Source of the DNA: Gp6-AA40 sp035492455
GTDB taxonomy: Bacteria; Acidobacteriota; Vicinamibacteria; Vicinamibacterales; UBA2999
Assembly: GCA_035492455.1 (NCBI GenBank)
Contig: DATJJE010000029.1
Span: 62,001-126,000 of the forward strand
Length of the DNA stretch: 64,000 nucleotides
Direction: 5' to 3'
Below, one piece after another: positions 54,142 through 62,493 of this stretch. The number at the start of each line of letters is the position of its first letter. Position 1 is the first letter of the stretch. The position numbers and the translations under genes are program-made. The notes beneath the pieces were generated by a model, which did not search any database, was not told where the DNA came from, and saw only the letters and a program-made list of their open reading frames with translations.

Positions 54142-55235
54142 TTCCGTATCTCGATCTAAAGGCGCAGTACCGCAGCATCAAGGATGAAATCGACGCGGCC
54201 GTGCTGCGCGTGCTCGACAGCACACAGTTCATTCTTGGTGATGAGGTCGCGGCGTTCGAGCGCGAGTTTGCCACCTACTGTCAGGCGACCGAGTCCGTTG
54301 GCGTCAATTCTGGGACTAGCGCCCTGCATCTGGCGCTGCTTGCGGCCGGCATCGGACCCGGCGACGAAGTAATCACCACACCCTTCACGTTTGTCGCGAC
54401 CGTCGCAGCGATTCGCTACGCCGCAGCGACGCCCGTCCTCGTTGATATCGAGCCGGACTACTTCACGATCGATACGTCAAAGATTGAAACAGCGATTACG
54501 CATCGGACGCGCGCCATCATTCCGGTGCATCTCTACGGGCAGCCGGCGGACATGGACCCGATTCTGGACATCGCGCGACGGCATCGTCTGACCGTCATCG
54601 AGGACGCGGCGCAGGCTCATGGTGCCGAGTACGACGGCCGCCGGTGCGGGTCGATCGCCGAGATTGGGGCCTTCAGCTTCTATCCGGGAAAGAATCTCGG
54701 CGCCTACGGCGAGGGTGGCGCCGTGACGACGATGCGTGCGGATATCGCGGAGAAATGCCGGACGCTGCGCAGCTGGGGCGAGGAGAAGAGGTACGAGCAT
54801 CGCTTCAAGGGGTTCAACTACAGGATGGACGGCATCCAAGGCGCGATCCTGCGCGTGAAGCTGCGCCATCTGGCAGCGTGGACCGAGCAGCGGCGCATCG
54901 TTGCCTCGTGGTATGCGGAGGCACTGGATCCCGAAACGGTGCGTTTGCCGAAGGAGCGCCGCGGCTGCCGGCACGTGTATCACGTGTTTGTTGTGCGCAG
55001 TGATGCGCGCGACGAGCTTCGCGAGGCGCTAACGAAGGAAGATATCCAGACAGGGATCCACTATCCCATTCCCGTGCACCTGCAGCCGGCACACGAGGAT
55101 CTCGGCTATCGCGCTGGGGATTTCCCCGTCGCGGAAACCGTTGCCCGCGAGGTGTTATCGCTGCCGATCTTTCCGGAAATGACGCGCGAACAGGTGGAGA
55201 GGGTCGCGGCGGTCGTGTCGAAGGCACGCGTGTGA
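54138..55235 (+). CDS. DegT-family sugar aminotransferase (WlbE/WbpE-like)
   Basis: This 365-residue PLP enzyme has the Schiff-base Lys at about 185 in SFYPGKNLGAYGEGG and the PLP-pairing Asp in VIEDAAQAHGA (about 156). The PYLDLKAQY opening is typical of the WlbE/WbpE/QdtB subgroup that aminates C3-keto sugars with glutamate. With the acetyltransferase at 51059 and dehydrogenase at 51532 it can build a 3-acetamido-3-deoxy sugar such as UDP-GlcNAc3NAcA. No WbpA-type 6-dehydrogenase is present here. ATG 54138 sits in a 4-nt overlap. Confidence 0.88.
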   Translation: MIPYLDLKAQYRSIKDEIDAAVLRVLDSTQFILGDEVAAFEREFATYCQATESVGVNSGTSALHLALLAAGIGPGDEVITTPFTFVATVAAIRYAAATPVLVDIEPDYFTIDTSKIETAITHRTRAIIPVHLYGQPADMDPILDIARRHRLTVIEDAAQAHGAEYDGRRCGSIAEIGAFSFYPGKNLGAYGEGGAVTTMRADIAEKCRTLRSWGEEKRYEHRFKGFNYRMDGIQGAILRVKLRHLAAWTEQRRIVASWYAEALDPETVRLPKERRGCRHVYHVFVVRSDARDELREALTKEDIQTGIHYPIPVHLQPAHEDLGYRAGDFPVAETVAREVLSLPIFPEMTREQVERVAAVVSKARV

Positions 55236-56458
55236 GCATCGCGCTGGCCGCGCAGAACGTGGCGCGCGTCGTCTGGAACCGCACGGCCAAGCTGTTTCGC
55301 CGCGGCCGGCAGTGGACGCGGCGGCGTGGCAAGGATCTTCGTGAGACGCGAAAGCAGGCGCGCGCGCAGCTGAAGATGGGCGGCGAGCGTGGCCGCGACA
55401 CCGCGCAGCAGGCGTACGCCGGCGCCGTGCGCACAACCCGCTATTGGGACCGGCTGCGCCGGCGCGCATGGCCGATCATCGCGCGCGACGTGGGTGTCCG
55501 CCGTACGCTTCGGCAGGCCGCCAGTGGCTCCGATCCGATCATCGTCGGCCCATGGCTGTCGGAGGTCGGATACGAAACACTTTACTGGGTGCCCTTTGTG
55601 CGCTGGTTCATGCGGCAATACGACGTCGATCCCGCTCGTGTGATTGCGGTGTCGCGCGGCGGGGTCAGCGCGTGGTACGGCGGCATCGCATCACGCTACG
55701 TCGAGCAGTTCGATCTGTTCACGCCGGCCGAATTTGCCGAACGCAACGGCGTTCGCCGTGGCGAATCGGATCAGAAGCAGCTCGGCCTGTCGGCATTCGA
55801 TCAGGAGATCGTTGCGCGCGCACTCGCGCGGCTGGGGATCGACGCGGCGAATGTCTGTCACCCCTCCGCGATGTTCCAGTTGATGCGCCACTTCTGGCTC
55901 GGCAACGATTCGCTGCAGTCGGTGCTCGACTACACCGAGTTCGAGCCGATGACGGACATCGCGCAAGTGGCATTGCCGAAGCTTCCGGATCGCTTCGTGG
56001 CCATCAAGTTCTATACGGGACGCGCGCTGATGGACACCGCAGAACATCGCGAGCAGCTCCGTCGCGTTGTCGAGCGCATCGCCAGACGTTTTCCGATCGT
56101 CGCGCTGAATACGAACCTCTCGCTCGACGAACACGCGGACTACGTCTTCCGCGATATTCCAGGCCTGATGGCGCTCGACGGCTGGCTGACGCCCCAGAAC
56201 AATCTCGCCGTGCAGACGGAAGTCATTCGGCGCGCGACACGCTTCGTCGGCACGTGCGGCAGCCTCGCCTGGCTCGCACCGATGCTTGGCACCGACACGC
56301 TGGCGATCTATGCCGACGATCATTTTCTGACGCCGCATCTCTATGCGGCGCGTCACGCCTACAACTCGATGCAGGCTGCGCGCTTCACGCCGATGGATCT
56401 GGCCGTGCTGGACCAAATCGACGTCCCCGAGCTGATGTCCGCGGATCGAACCTCGTGA
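55232..56458 (+). CDS. family B protein (GPWLSEVGYE type), copy 5
   Basis: This 408-residue protein has a basic, Arg-rich, helical N-terminal region of about 100 residues, longer than in the other copies. The family B domain follows: GPWLSEVGYETLYW at about 106-119, SRGGVSAWY, SAFDQEIV, VCHPSAMFQLMRHFW, VAIKFYTGRALMDTA and VGTCGSLAWLAPMLG near residue 334. The basic leader may bind membrane or polyphosphate-linked acceptors. It is the last of five family B units in the operon, embedded between sugar-nucleotide genes. The activity is inferred, not shown. Confidence 0.72.
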   Translation: MSIALAAQNVARVVWNRTAKLFRRGRQWTRRRGKDLRETRKQARAQLKMGGERGRDTAQQAYAGAVRTTRYWDRLRRRAWPIIARDVGVRRTLRQAASGSDPIIVGPWLSEVGYETLYWVPFVRWFMRQYDVDPARVIAVSRGGVSAWYGGIASRYVEQFDLFTPAEFAERNGVRRGESDQKQLGLSAFDQEIVARALARLGIDAANVCHPSAMFQLMRHFWLGNDSLQSVLDYTEFEPMTDIAQVALPKLPDRFVAIKFYTGRALMDTAEHREQLRRVVERIARRFPIVALNTNLSLDEHADYVFRDIPGLMALDGWLTPQNNLAVQTEVIRRATRFVGTCGSLAWLAPMLGTDTLAIYADDHFLTPHLYAARHAYNSMQAARFTPMDLAVLDQIDVPELMSADRTS

Positions 56459-57462
56459 GCAGACAAACCGTCGTCGTAACGGGCGGTGCCGGCTTCATCG
56501 GTTCCGAGCTCGTTCGTCAGCTCGCCGCCGGCGGAGCGGCGGTCGTCGTCATTGACAACCTGGCGAACGGCAAGCGCGCGAACCTGGCGGATGTTCCTGG
56601 CCCGGTGACGCTGCTCGAGCACGACATCAGAGACGTCAACACCTATGCGTCCGTGCTGCGCGACGCGTCCGTCGTGTATCACCTTGCCTGCCTCGGCGTC
56701 CGCCATTCGGTGCACTCGCCCATCGAGAATCATGAGGTGAACGCGACGGGCACGCTGCATCTGCTCAACGCCAGCCGCGCAGCGGGCGTTCCGAAGTTCG
56801 TCTACATATCGAGCTCCGAGGTGTACGGCACGGCACAGCGCGTGCCCATGACCGAAGATCATCCGACGTTTCCGTGCACCGTCTACGGTGGATCGAAGCT
56901 CGCCGGCGAGGCTTACGCGCGGGCGTTTCATCGCACCTACGCGTATCCCACGGTCGTCGTTCGTCCGTTCAACACTTACGGACCGCGAAGCCATCATGAG
57001 GGAGACAGCGGCGAAGTCATTCCGAAGTTTCTCCTCCGCTGTCTCGCCGGCAAACCGATGATCATCTTCGGCGACGGCACGCAGACGCGCGATTTCACCT
57101 ACGTGTCGGACTCCGCGCGCGGCATCATCCTGGCTGGAACATCGCCGGCAGCCATCGGCCGCACGATCAATCTCGGGAGCGGCTTCGAGCTGACGATCAA
57201 CGATCTGGCGAAGACGATTGCGGAGACTGCCGAGCGGTCTGACGCCGCAATCCAGCATGACGAGCCCCGGCCGGGAGATGTGCTGCGCCTCTACGCGGAC
57301 ATGTCACAGGCGCGGCTGCTGCTCGGCTACGAACCCCGCATTCCGCTGGCCGCAGGACTCCGGCAGCTGCTGGAGTGGTATCGCGCACAAGGAACGTCAC
57401 CGGAAGAATTGCTGCGGAACGAAGTGGTTAGGAACTGGGACGTCAGGGCGGTGACCTCGTGA
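56455..57462 (+). CDS. NAD-dependent nucleotide-sugar epimerase/dehydratase
   Basis: This 335-residue extended SDR has GGAGFIGS (10-17), ISSSEVYG, catalytic Y144-x3-K148 (YGGSK), RPFNTYGPR, and GDGTQTRDFTYVSD for nucleotide binding. The family includes 4-epimerases, 4,6-dehydratases (including LegB) and UDP-xylose synthases. These cannot be separated by eye. The following aminotransferase and the nonulosonate genes make a LegB-like 4,6-dehydratase an attractive possibility. GTG 56455 overlaps the family B stop; the longer open frame upstream is shadow. Confidence 0.8.
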   Translation: MSRQTVVVTGGAGFIGSELVRQLAAGGAAVVVIDNLANGKRANLADVPGPVTLLEHDIRDVNTYASVLRDASVVYHLACLGVRHSVHSPIENHEVNATGTLHLLNASRAAGVPKFVYISSSEVYGTAQRVPMTEDHPTFPCTVYGGSKLAGEAYARAFHRTYAYPTVVVRPFNTYGPRSHHEGDSGEVIPKFLLRCLAGKPMIIFGDGTQTRDFTYVSDSARGIILAGTSPAAIGRTINLGSGFELTINDLAKTIAETAERSDAAIQHDEPRPGDVLRLYADMSQARLLLGYEPRIPLAAGLRQLLEWYRAQGTSPEELLRNEVVRNWDVRAVTS

Positions 57463-58622
57463 CGGTGAATACGATGATCCCCGTCGCGCGGCCCTGGATG
57501 GGCGAGGAGGAAGCCGGCGCGGCGCGCCGCGCGATTCTCTCCGGATGGGTGACACAGGGGCCTGAAGTCGCGGCGTTCGAGCGCGAATTCGCCGCGGCGG
57601 TCGGCGCCACGCATGCCTGCGCCGTGTCGAGTTGTACGACGGCACTGCATGTCGCGCTCGTCGCACTCGGCGTCGGCAGCGGCGATGAGGTGATAACGGT
57701 CAGCCACTCTTTCATCGCGACGTCGAACGCGATCCGCTACTGCGGCGCCACGCCTGTTTTCGTCGACATCGATCCGACGACGTTCAACATCGATCCAGCG
57801 CTCGTGCAAGAGGCGATCACGCCGAAGACGAAGGCGATTATCGCCGTCCATCAACTCGGGATGCCGTGCGAGCTGTCGTCGCTCGTCTCGATTGCAACGC
57901 GGCGCGGCGTGCCGTTGGTTGAAGACGCCGCGTGCGCCATCGGCAGCGAGATCGAGTGGCAGGGGAACTGGCAGCGGATCGGTCGCCCGCATGGCGATGT
58001 CGCCTGTTTCTCGTTTCACCCGCGCAAGCTGCTTTCCACCGGCGACGGCGGCATGTTGACGACATCACGCGCCGACCTCGACCGCGCCTTTCGTCTGCTG
58101 CGGCATCACGGTATGAGCGTGTCCGATGCGGTCCGCCACTCGTCCGATCGCGTCATCTGTGAGCAGTACCCGGTGGTCGGGTTCAACTACCGCATGACCG
58201 ACATTCAGGCCGCGATTGGGCGTGAGCAGCTCAAGCGGCTGCCGGCGATCGTCTCCCGTCGTCGCGAGCTTGCCATGCGATACACCGTCCGGCTGCAGTC
58301 AAGCAATCGCGTGATGGTGCCGCGCGAGCCGCCATGGGCGCGCACGAACTGGCAGAGTTACGCAATCCGGCTGGACGACGGGATCGATCAGCACGCGCTG
58401 ATGCAGACACTGCTCGACGCCGGGGTCGCCACGCGGCGCGGCGTCATGAACGTCCACCGCGAAACATCGTATCCACCCGGGTCGTGGCGGGCCGGCAGCG
58501 GCCTTCTGCAGAGCGAACGTGCACAGGAAAGTACGGTTGTCCTGCCGCTTTACCACCAATTGACCGAACAAGATCAGGACAGAGTGGTCGCCGCGCTCAC
58601 GTCGGCCATTCGTGATCTGTAA
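57459..58622 (+). CDS. DegT/DnrJ/EryC1-family sugar aminotransferase
   Basis: This 387-residue PLP-dependent aminotransferase has Lys at about 190 in CFSFHPRKLLSTGDGG and Asp at about 156 in VEDAACAIG. GWVTQGPEV near the start is typical of perosamine synthase and LegC-like enzymes that aminate 4-keto-6-deoxy sugars. Paired with the upstream dehydratase-like gene it could provide the 4-amino sugar that leads to legionaminic or bacillosamine-type products. The substrate is inferred. GTG 57459 overlaps the previous stop; ATG 57474 is an alternative five codons in. Confidence 0.85.
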   Translation: MTVNTMIPVARPWMGEEEAGAARRAILSGWVTQGPEVAAFEREFAAAVGATHACAVSSCTTALHVALVALGVGSGDEVITVSHSFIATSNAIRYCGATPVFVDIDPTTFNIDPALVQEAITPKTKAIIAVHQLGMPCELSSLVSIATRRGVPLVEDAACAIGSEIEWQGNWQRIGRPHGDVACFSFHPRKLLSTGDGGMLTTSRADLDRAFRLLRHHGMSVSDAVRHSSDRVICEQYPVVGFNYRMTDIQAAIGREQLKRLPAIVSRRRELAMRYTVRLQSSNRVMVPREPPWARTNWQSYAIRLDDGIDQHALMQTLLDAGVATRRGVMNVHRETSYPPGSWRAGSGLLQSERAQESTVVLPLYHQLTEQDQDRVVAALTSAIRDL

Positions 58623-58625
58623 TTT

Positions 58626-59600
58626 GTGATTAGTGTCCTCACGCCGGCTTTCAATGAGGCGGCAAACCTGCCGCGCCTGTACGAACGTCTCGTCGAAACG
58701 ATGAGGAAGGTCGGCGGCGAGTGGGAATGGGTGATTGTCGACGATCACTCAGGCGACGAGACGTTCTCGGTCGTCGAAGCGCTGGCGATGCGCGATGTCC
58801 GTGTCCGCGGCTTCAGGCTGGCACGCAACTCCGGATCGCATGTCGCGATCACGTGCGGCCTGCATCAGGTCGAGGGAGATGCCGCGATTATGATCGCCGC
58901 CGACCTGCAGGATCCGCCCGAGACGATGGAAGAGATGATTGCGCGATGGCGGCAGGGCGCGCAGGTCGTGTGGGCGACTCGGCGCGAGCAGCCAGGCGAC
59001 CGATCGCATCGCGGCTTCGCCGCTCTCTATTACTGGATGATGCGGCGTCTCGTCGGCATGAAGGAAATGCCGGCGCGCGGCGCCGATTTCTTTCTGCTCG
59101 ATCGACTCGTCGTCGACGCGTTCCGCCGCTTCCCCGAGCGCAACGTAAGCGTTCTGGCGCTCATCACCTGGCTCGGCTTCCGGCAGGAGTTTGTCGAATA
59201 CGACAAGCAGCCGCGGACCGCCGGGCAATCCGGCTGGACGCTGGCACGCAAGATCAAGCTCGTCGTCGATTCGATCACGTCGTTCTCTGATTTTCCGATT
59301 CGCATCTGTACTTCCGTCGGACTGGCGCTGATGCTCGTGTCGGTGGCGCTGCTCGTGTTCGCGATTGCTCTTCTGCCGCAGCTCGGCGGAGGAGTGCTGT
59401 TTCTCCTGTCGCTGATCGTCGGGCTTGGCGGTTTGCAGCTCGTGGCCATCGGCGTCGTCGGCGAATATGTCTGGCGGGCGCTCGAGGAGTCGCGACGGCG
59501 TCCCGCCTACCTGATTGAAGCGCTCGTGGGCCACAGGGAACCAGCCACGGCCCTGCGAAGCGCCGGCGAGCGTCTTGGGGACCCCGCCAAGTTGCCGTAG
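58626..59600 (+). CDS. family 2 glycosyltransferase, polyprenyl-phosphate type
   Basis: This 324-residue GT-A protein has VDDHSGDE (nucleotide site, DDHS in place of DDGS), ARNSGSHVAITCGL, DLQDPPE and GQSGWT. Two strongly hydrophobic helices follow (about 222-246 and 252-280). It resembles the GT2 at 26530 more than those at 4530 and 8885. It probably loads a sugar on undecaprenyl phosphate for a GT-C enzyme such as the 52564 product. GTG 58626 is the first codon able to serve. Its stop lies in a promoter-like sequence for the next gene. Confidence 0.88.
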   Translation: MISVLTPAFNEAANLPRLYERLVETMRKVGGEWEWVIVDDHSGDETFSVVEALAMRDVRVRGFRLARNSGSHVAITCGLHQVEGDAAIMIAADLQDPPETMEEMIARWRQGAQVVWATRREQPGDRSHRGFAALYYWMMRRLVGMKEMPARGADFFLLDRLVVDAFRRFPERNVSVLALITWLGFRQEFVEYDKQPRTAGQSGWTLARKIKLVVDSITSFSDFPIRICTSVGLALMLVSVALLVFAIALLPQLGGGVLFLLSLIVGLGGLQLVAIGVVGEYVWRALEESRRRPAYLIEALVGHREPATALRSAGERLGDPAKLP

Positions 59601-59603
59601 AAT
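59575..59603 (+). promoter_or_regulatory. candidate internal promoter
   Basis: TTGGGG (59575-59580), 17 bp, then TAGAAT (59598-59603), overlapping the stop of the preceding gene. Transcription would start near 59610, leaving a short leader with GAGG (59618-59621) before TTG 59629. Confidence 0.4.
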
Positions 59604-59628
59604 GAGCACTTATCCCTGAGGCACCCTT

Positions 59629-60552
59629 TTGATCGACTGCATTGCTGGTTACCACCTGAATCCCTGGACCTGCGGCATCGCGAAGTTCAACGCGATTCTC
59701 GCCCGGCGGCTCGACCTGCCGGTGGTCCGGATCGGGTCTACTGAACTCGCCAACTACCGGCGGCCCCTGTTGTCCCTGAAAATGAACGAATTTTCCGCGG
59801 AGGACGCGCTCGCACTCGACACGTGGATCGAGCGCCACGCCGGCGAATTCGAGCTGTTCCTCCATGCCTTTGACAACACGGCGCTCGAAAAGCGCATGCT
59901 TGCAGCCGCAGCCCGGGTTGCGTGCGGTAATCGCGAGCTGTTCGAGCAACTGCATCCGGTCCGGTCCGATATTGTTGAGTCGTTCTGCCCTGGCACCCTG
60001 CTGAACCCGCAGCGTTTCGACGATACCCAGTTAAAGGTTTTCACTTTCGGCATGGCGCACAAGATCCGCGTGTCGCTGTACCGCCGGTTGCGGGACCTGC
60101 TGGATGCAACCGGCAAGAGCTATTCGGTGTTCGTCTCGACCGCGCTGCACGAGAACACGAGCTTCGACGACTCGTTCATCGTCCGGTTCGATGAGCTGCA
60201 GTCGATCTTCAACGGGCAGATTTACTTCATGGGCTACCTGTCGGACACTGCGGTGTTCAACCACCTCGTCGACTGCAACTTCCTTGCGGCGTTCTTCGAG
60301 AAGGGGCTGCGCGCGAACAACACGACGGTGAACGCGGCCATGGAAGTCGGCTGCGCGGTGATCACCAACCTCGATGAGTACTCGCCGGACGGGCTCGTGC
60401 ACATGACGAATGTGATCGACATCAATCGATGCGAGGCGCTTCCGGATCCGGCGGAAGCGGAAAAGATCGGGCGCGCGGCGCGCGACATCGCGCACACCGA
60501 CTACGGATGGGACCAGCTGGTCGCGCAACTGCGCCCAGTCGTACAAGCATAG
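59629..60552 (+). CDS. unrecognised protein, possibly glycosyltransferase-like
   Basis: This 307-residue cytoplasmic protein has no TM helix. The N-terminus GYHLNPWTCGIAKFNAILA resembles the Gly-rich acceptor-side start of GT-B transferases. A later AAFFEKGLRANNTTVNAAMEVG segment followed by GCAVITNLDEYSP resembles the donor-side E-x7-E region of retaining GT-B enzymes. This suggests a small or divergent glycosyltransferase, but I cannot place it. The start is TTG 59629 with GAGG seven nt upstream, probably from its own promoter. It precedes the canonical NeuB gene. Confidence 0.65.
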   Translation: MIDCIAGYHLNPWTCGIAKFNAILARRLDLPVVRIGSTELANYRRPLLSLKMNEFSAEDALALDTWIERHAGEFELFLHAFDNTALEKRMLAAAARVACGNRELFEQLHPVRSDIVESFCPGTLLNPQRFDDTQLKVFTFGMAHKIRVSLYRRLRDLLDATGKSYSVFVSTALHENTSFDDSFIVRFDELQSIFNGQIYFMGYLSDTAVFNHLVDCNFLAAFFEKGLRANNTTVNAAMEVGCAVITNLDEYSPDGLVHMTNVIDINRCEALPDPAEAEKIGRAARDIAHTDYGWDQLVAQLRPVVQA

Positions 60553-60555
60553 GGG

Positions 60556-60577
60556 CGCGGACCTTCTGCGGTCCGCG
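60556..60577 (+). repeat. palindromic element upstream of the second neuB
   Basis: CGCGGACC (60556-60563) pairs with GGTCCGCG (60570-60577), an 8-bp perfect stem with a 6-nt loop, directly after the stop at 60552. The Shine-Dalgarno GGGAG (60581-60585) follows it. No T-tract is present. Confidence 0.5.
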
Positions 60578-60593
60578 ACAGGGAGACAGGTAC

Positions 60594-61670
60594 TTGGCAG
60601 GCACATTCAGAATCGGACAGCACGAGATTGGCGATCACTCCCGGTGCTACGTCATCGCGGAAATCGGCCACAATCATCAGGGCAACCTCGACAAGGCGCG
60701 CGAGCTGTTCCGCGAGGCAAAGACGGCGGGCGCGCACGCGGTCAAGCTGCAGAAGCGCGACAACCGCGGGCTGTACACGCGCGCCGCGTACAACAAACCG
60801 TACGACAACGAAAACAGCTTTGGCTCGACCTACGGTGAGCACCGCGAGTTTCTCGAGTTCGGTGTGCACGAATACAAAGAGCTGCAGGCATTCGCCGCGG
60901 AGCTTGGCGTCGATTTCTTCTCCACCGCCTTCGATCTCGCCAGCGCCAATTTCCTGCGCGAACTCGACGTGCCGGCCTACAAGATTGCGTCAGGCGACCT
61001 GAAGAGCACGCCGCTGCTGCGCCACGTCGCCAGCTTCGGCAAACCAATTATCGTGTCGACCGGCGGCGCCACGATCGAAGACGTGCAGCGCGCCTACGAT
61101 GCGATCATGCCGATCAACCAGCAGCTCGCGATCCTGCAGTGCACCGCCGGTTATCCGGCGGCGTTCGAGGAGCTCGACCTGCGCGTGATCAGCACCTACC
61201 GCGATAGGTTCCCGGGCGCGGTGATCGGGTTCTCCAGCCACGACAACGGCATCGCCATGCCGGTCGCCGCCTACATACTCGGCGCGCGCATCGTGGAAAA
61301 GCATTTCACGCTGAACCGCGCCAGCAAGGGAACGGACCATGCCTTCTCGCTCGAACCCCTCGGGCTCCGCAAGATGTGCCGCGATCTCGAACGCACGCAC
61401 AAGGCGCTTGGCAATGGGGTGAAGAAGATCTACGAGAGCGAGAAAGCGCCGATCATCAAGATGGGCAAGAGCCTGGTCGTCGCCCGCGATCTGCCCAGCG
61501 GCCACATCCTCGGTCCGAACGACATCGTCATGAAGTCTCCCGGCGGCGGCATCCCGCCCTACGATCTGAACAAGGTGCTCGGACGCGTGACGCTGCGGCC
61601 GCTGATGGAGGATGACTTCCTGACCTTCGAGGTGTTGAGTAAGCCGGACGTCGAGCTCGCGCGTTCGTGA
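60594..61670 (+). CDS. neuB: nonulosonate synthase (NeuB family), canonical copy
   Basis: This 358-residue enzyme has the textbook motif IAEIGHNHQG (21-30), AVKLQKRDN (49-57) and KIASGDL. GFSSHDNG and EKHFTLNR follow, and the SAF/antifreeze-like domain runs from about 280 (SLVVARDLPSGHILG and onward). It condenses PEP with a ManNAc-type sugar to form a nonulosonic acid in the cytoplasm. TTG 60594 is chosen because GGGAG lies 8 nt upstream and the sequence before it is intergenic palindrome. It is coupled to a PtmA-like SDR. It differs clearly from the 40956 copy, implying two synthases with different substrates or roles. Confidence 0.93.
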   Translation: MAGTFRIGQHEIGDHSRCYVIAEIGHNHQGNLDKARELFREAKTAGAHAVKLQKRDNRGLYTRAAYNKPYDNENSFGSTYGEHREFLEFGVHEYKELQAFAAELGVDFFSTAFDLASANFLRELDVPAYKIASGDLKSTPLLRHVASFGKPIIVSTGGATIEDVQRAYDAIMPINQQLAILQCTAGYPAAFEELDLRVISTYRDRFPGAVIGFSSHDNGIAMPVAAYILGARIVEKHFTLNRASKGTDHAFSLEPLGLRKMCRDLERTHKALGNGVKKIYESEKAPIIKMGKSLVVARDLPSGHILGPNDIVMKSPGGGIPPYDLNKVLGRVTLRPLMEDDFLTFEVLSKPDVELARS

Positions 61671-62476
61671 ACGGTCCGTTCAGTCTCGAGCATCACATCG
61701 CCGTCGTCACCGGTGCCTGCGGGAAGCTGGGTCCGATCTGGATCGAGGCGCTCGTCGACGCCGGCGCACGCGTTGCGGCACTGGAACTGCCCGGTGCGCC
61801 CGCATCGGCGCCGTACCGCGCCGTCGCAGAGCGCGCGGGCGCCCGCGTCCAGCGCGTCGACTGCGACATCACGAATCGCGAGTCCATTGAGAGCGCGGCA
61901 GCGACTGTGGAGGCGCAAATCGGACAGCCAACAGTCCTGGTCAACAACGCGGGCGTCGATCAGCCTCCGGATTCCGGCGGCAACCGATCGCGCATCGCCG
62001 ATCTGCCGATCGAACAGTTCCGCCGCATGCTCGACGTGAACCTGATGGGCACGTTTCAGGTGACGCAGGTGTTCGGTTCAGAGATGGCGGCGCGCGGCCG
62101 CGGATCGATCATCAACATCGGCTCGCTCTACGCGTCCGTATCGCCCGACCAGCGGTTCTACGATCACCTGCCCGGGGATCTGCCGTTCCTGAAGTCGCCG
62201 GCATACGGTGCGTCGAAGGCGGCGGTCGTCAACATGACGAAGTACTTCTCGACGTTGTGGGGGCCGCACGGAGTTCGCGTGAACGCGTTGTCGCCGGGCG
62301 GCGTCGCCGGTGGTCAGGACGATCAGTTCAAGCGCAAGTACGGCTCACGCGTGCCGCTCGGTCGCATGGCGGACGTTGAGGATCTGAAAGGGCCGCTCGT
62401 GTTTCTCGCTTCATCTGCCTCGTCGTACGTGACGGGGCACGAGTTACGCGTCGATGGAGGGTTTACCGCCTGGTAG
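61667..62476 (+). CDS. short-chain dehydrogenase/reductase (PtmA-like)
   Basis: This 269-residue classical SDR has cofactor motif TGACGKLG (15-22), NNAGVD, catalytic Ser in INIGSLYA and Y180-x3-K184 (YGASK). The segment GSLYASVSPDQRFY before the catalytic Tyr and the closing VTGHELRVDGGFTAW resemble the PtmA-like dehydrogenases found beside legionaminic-acid genes in flagellin-glycosylation islands. Its exact reaction is not established in my knowledge. GTG 61667 overlaps the neuB stop, supporting a shared pathway. Confidence 0.83.
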   Translation: MNGPFSLEHHIAVVTGACGKLGPIWIEALVDAGARVAALELPGAPASAPYRAVAERAGARVQRVDCDITNRESIESAAATVEAQIGQPTVLVNNAGVDQPPDSGGNRSRIADLPIEQFRRMLDVNLMGTFQVTQVFGSEMAARGRGSIINIGSLYASVSPDQRFYDHLPGDLPFLKSPAYGASKAAVVNMTKYFSTLWGPHGVRVNALSPGGVAGGQDDQFKRKYGSRVPLGRMADVEDLKGPLVFLASSASSYVTGHELRVDGGFTAW

Positions 62477-62493
62477 GCGCGTCGCGGCGCGTC

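Noticed and set aside
55444..56454. Upstream extension of the 56455 epimerase frame, adding about 337 residues
   Set aside because: The extension is an out-of-frame reading of the family B gene at 55232; the Rossmann motif begins right after GTG 56455.
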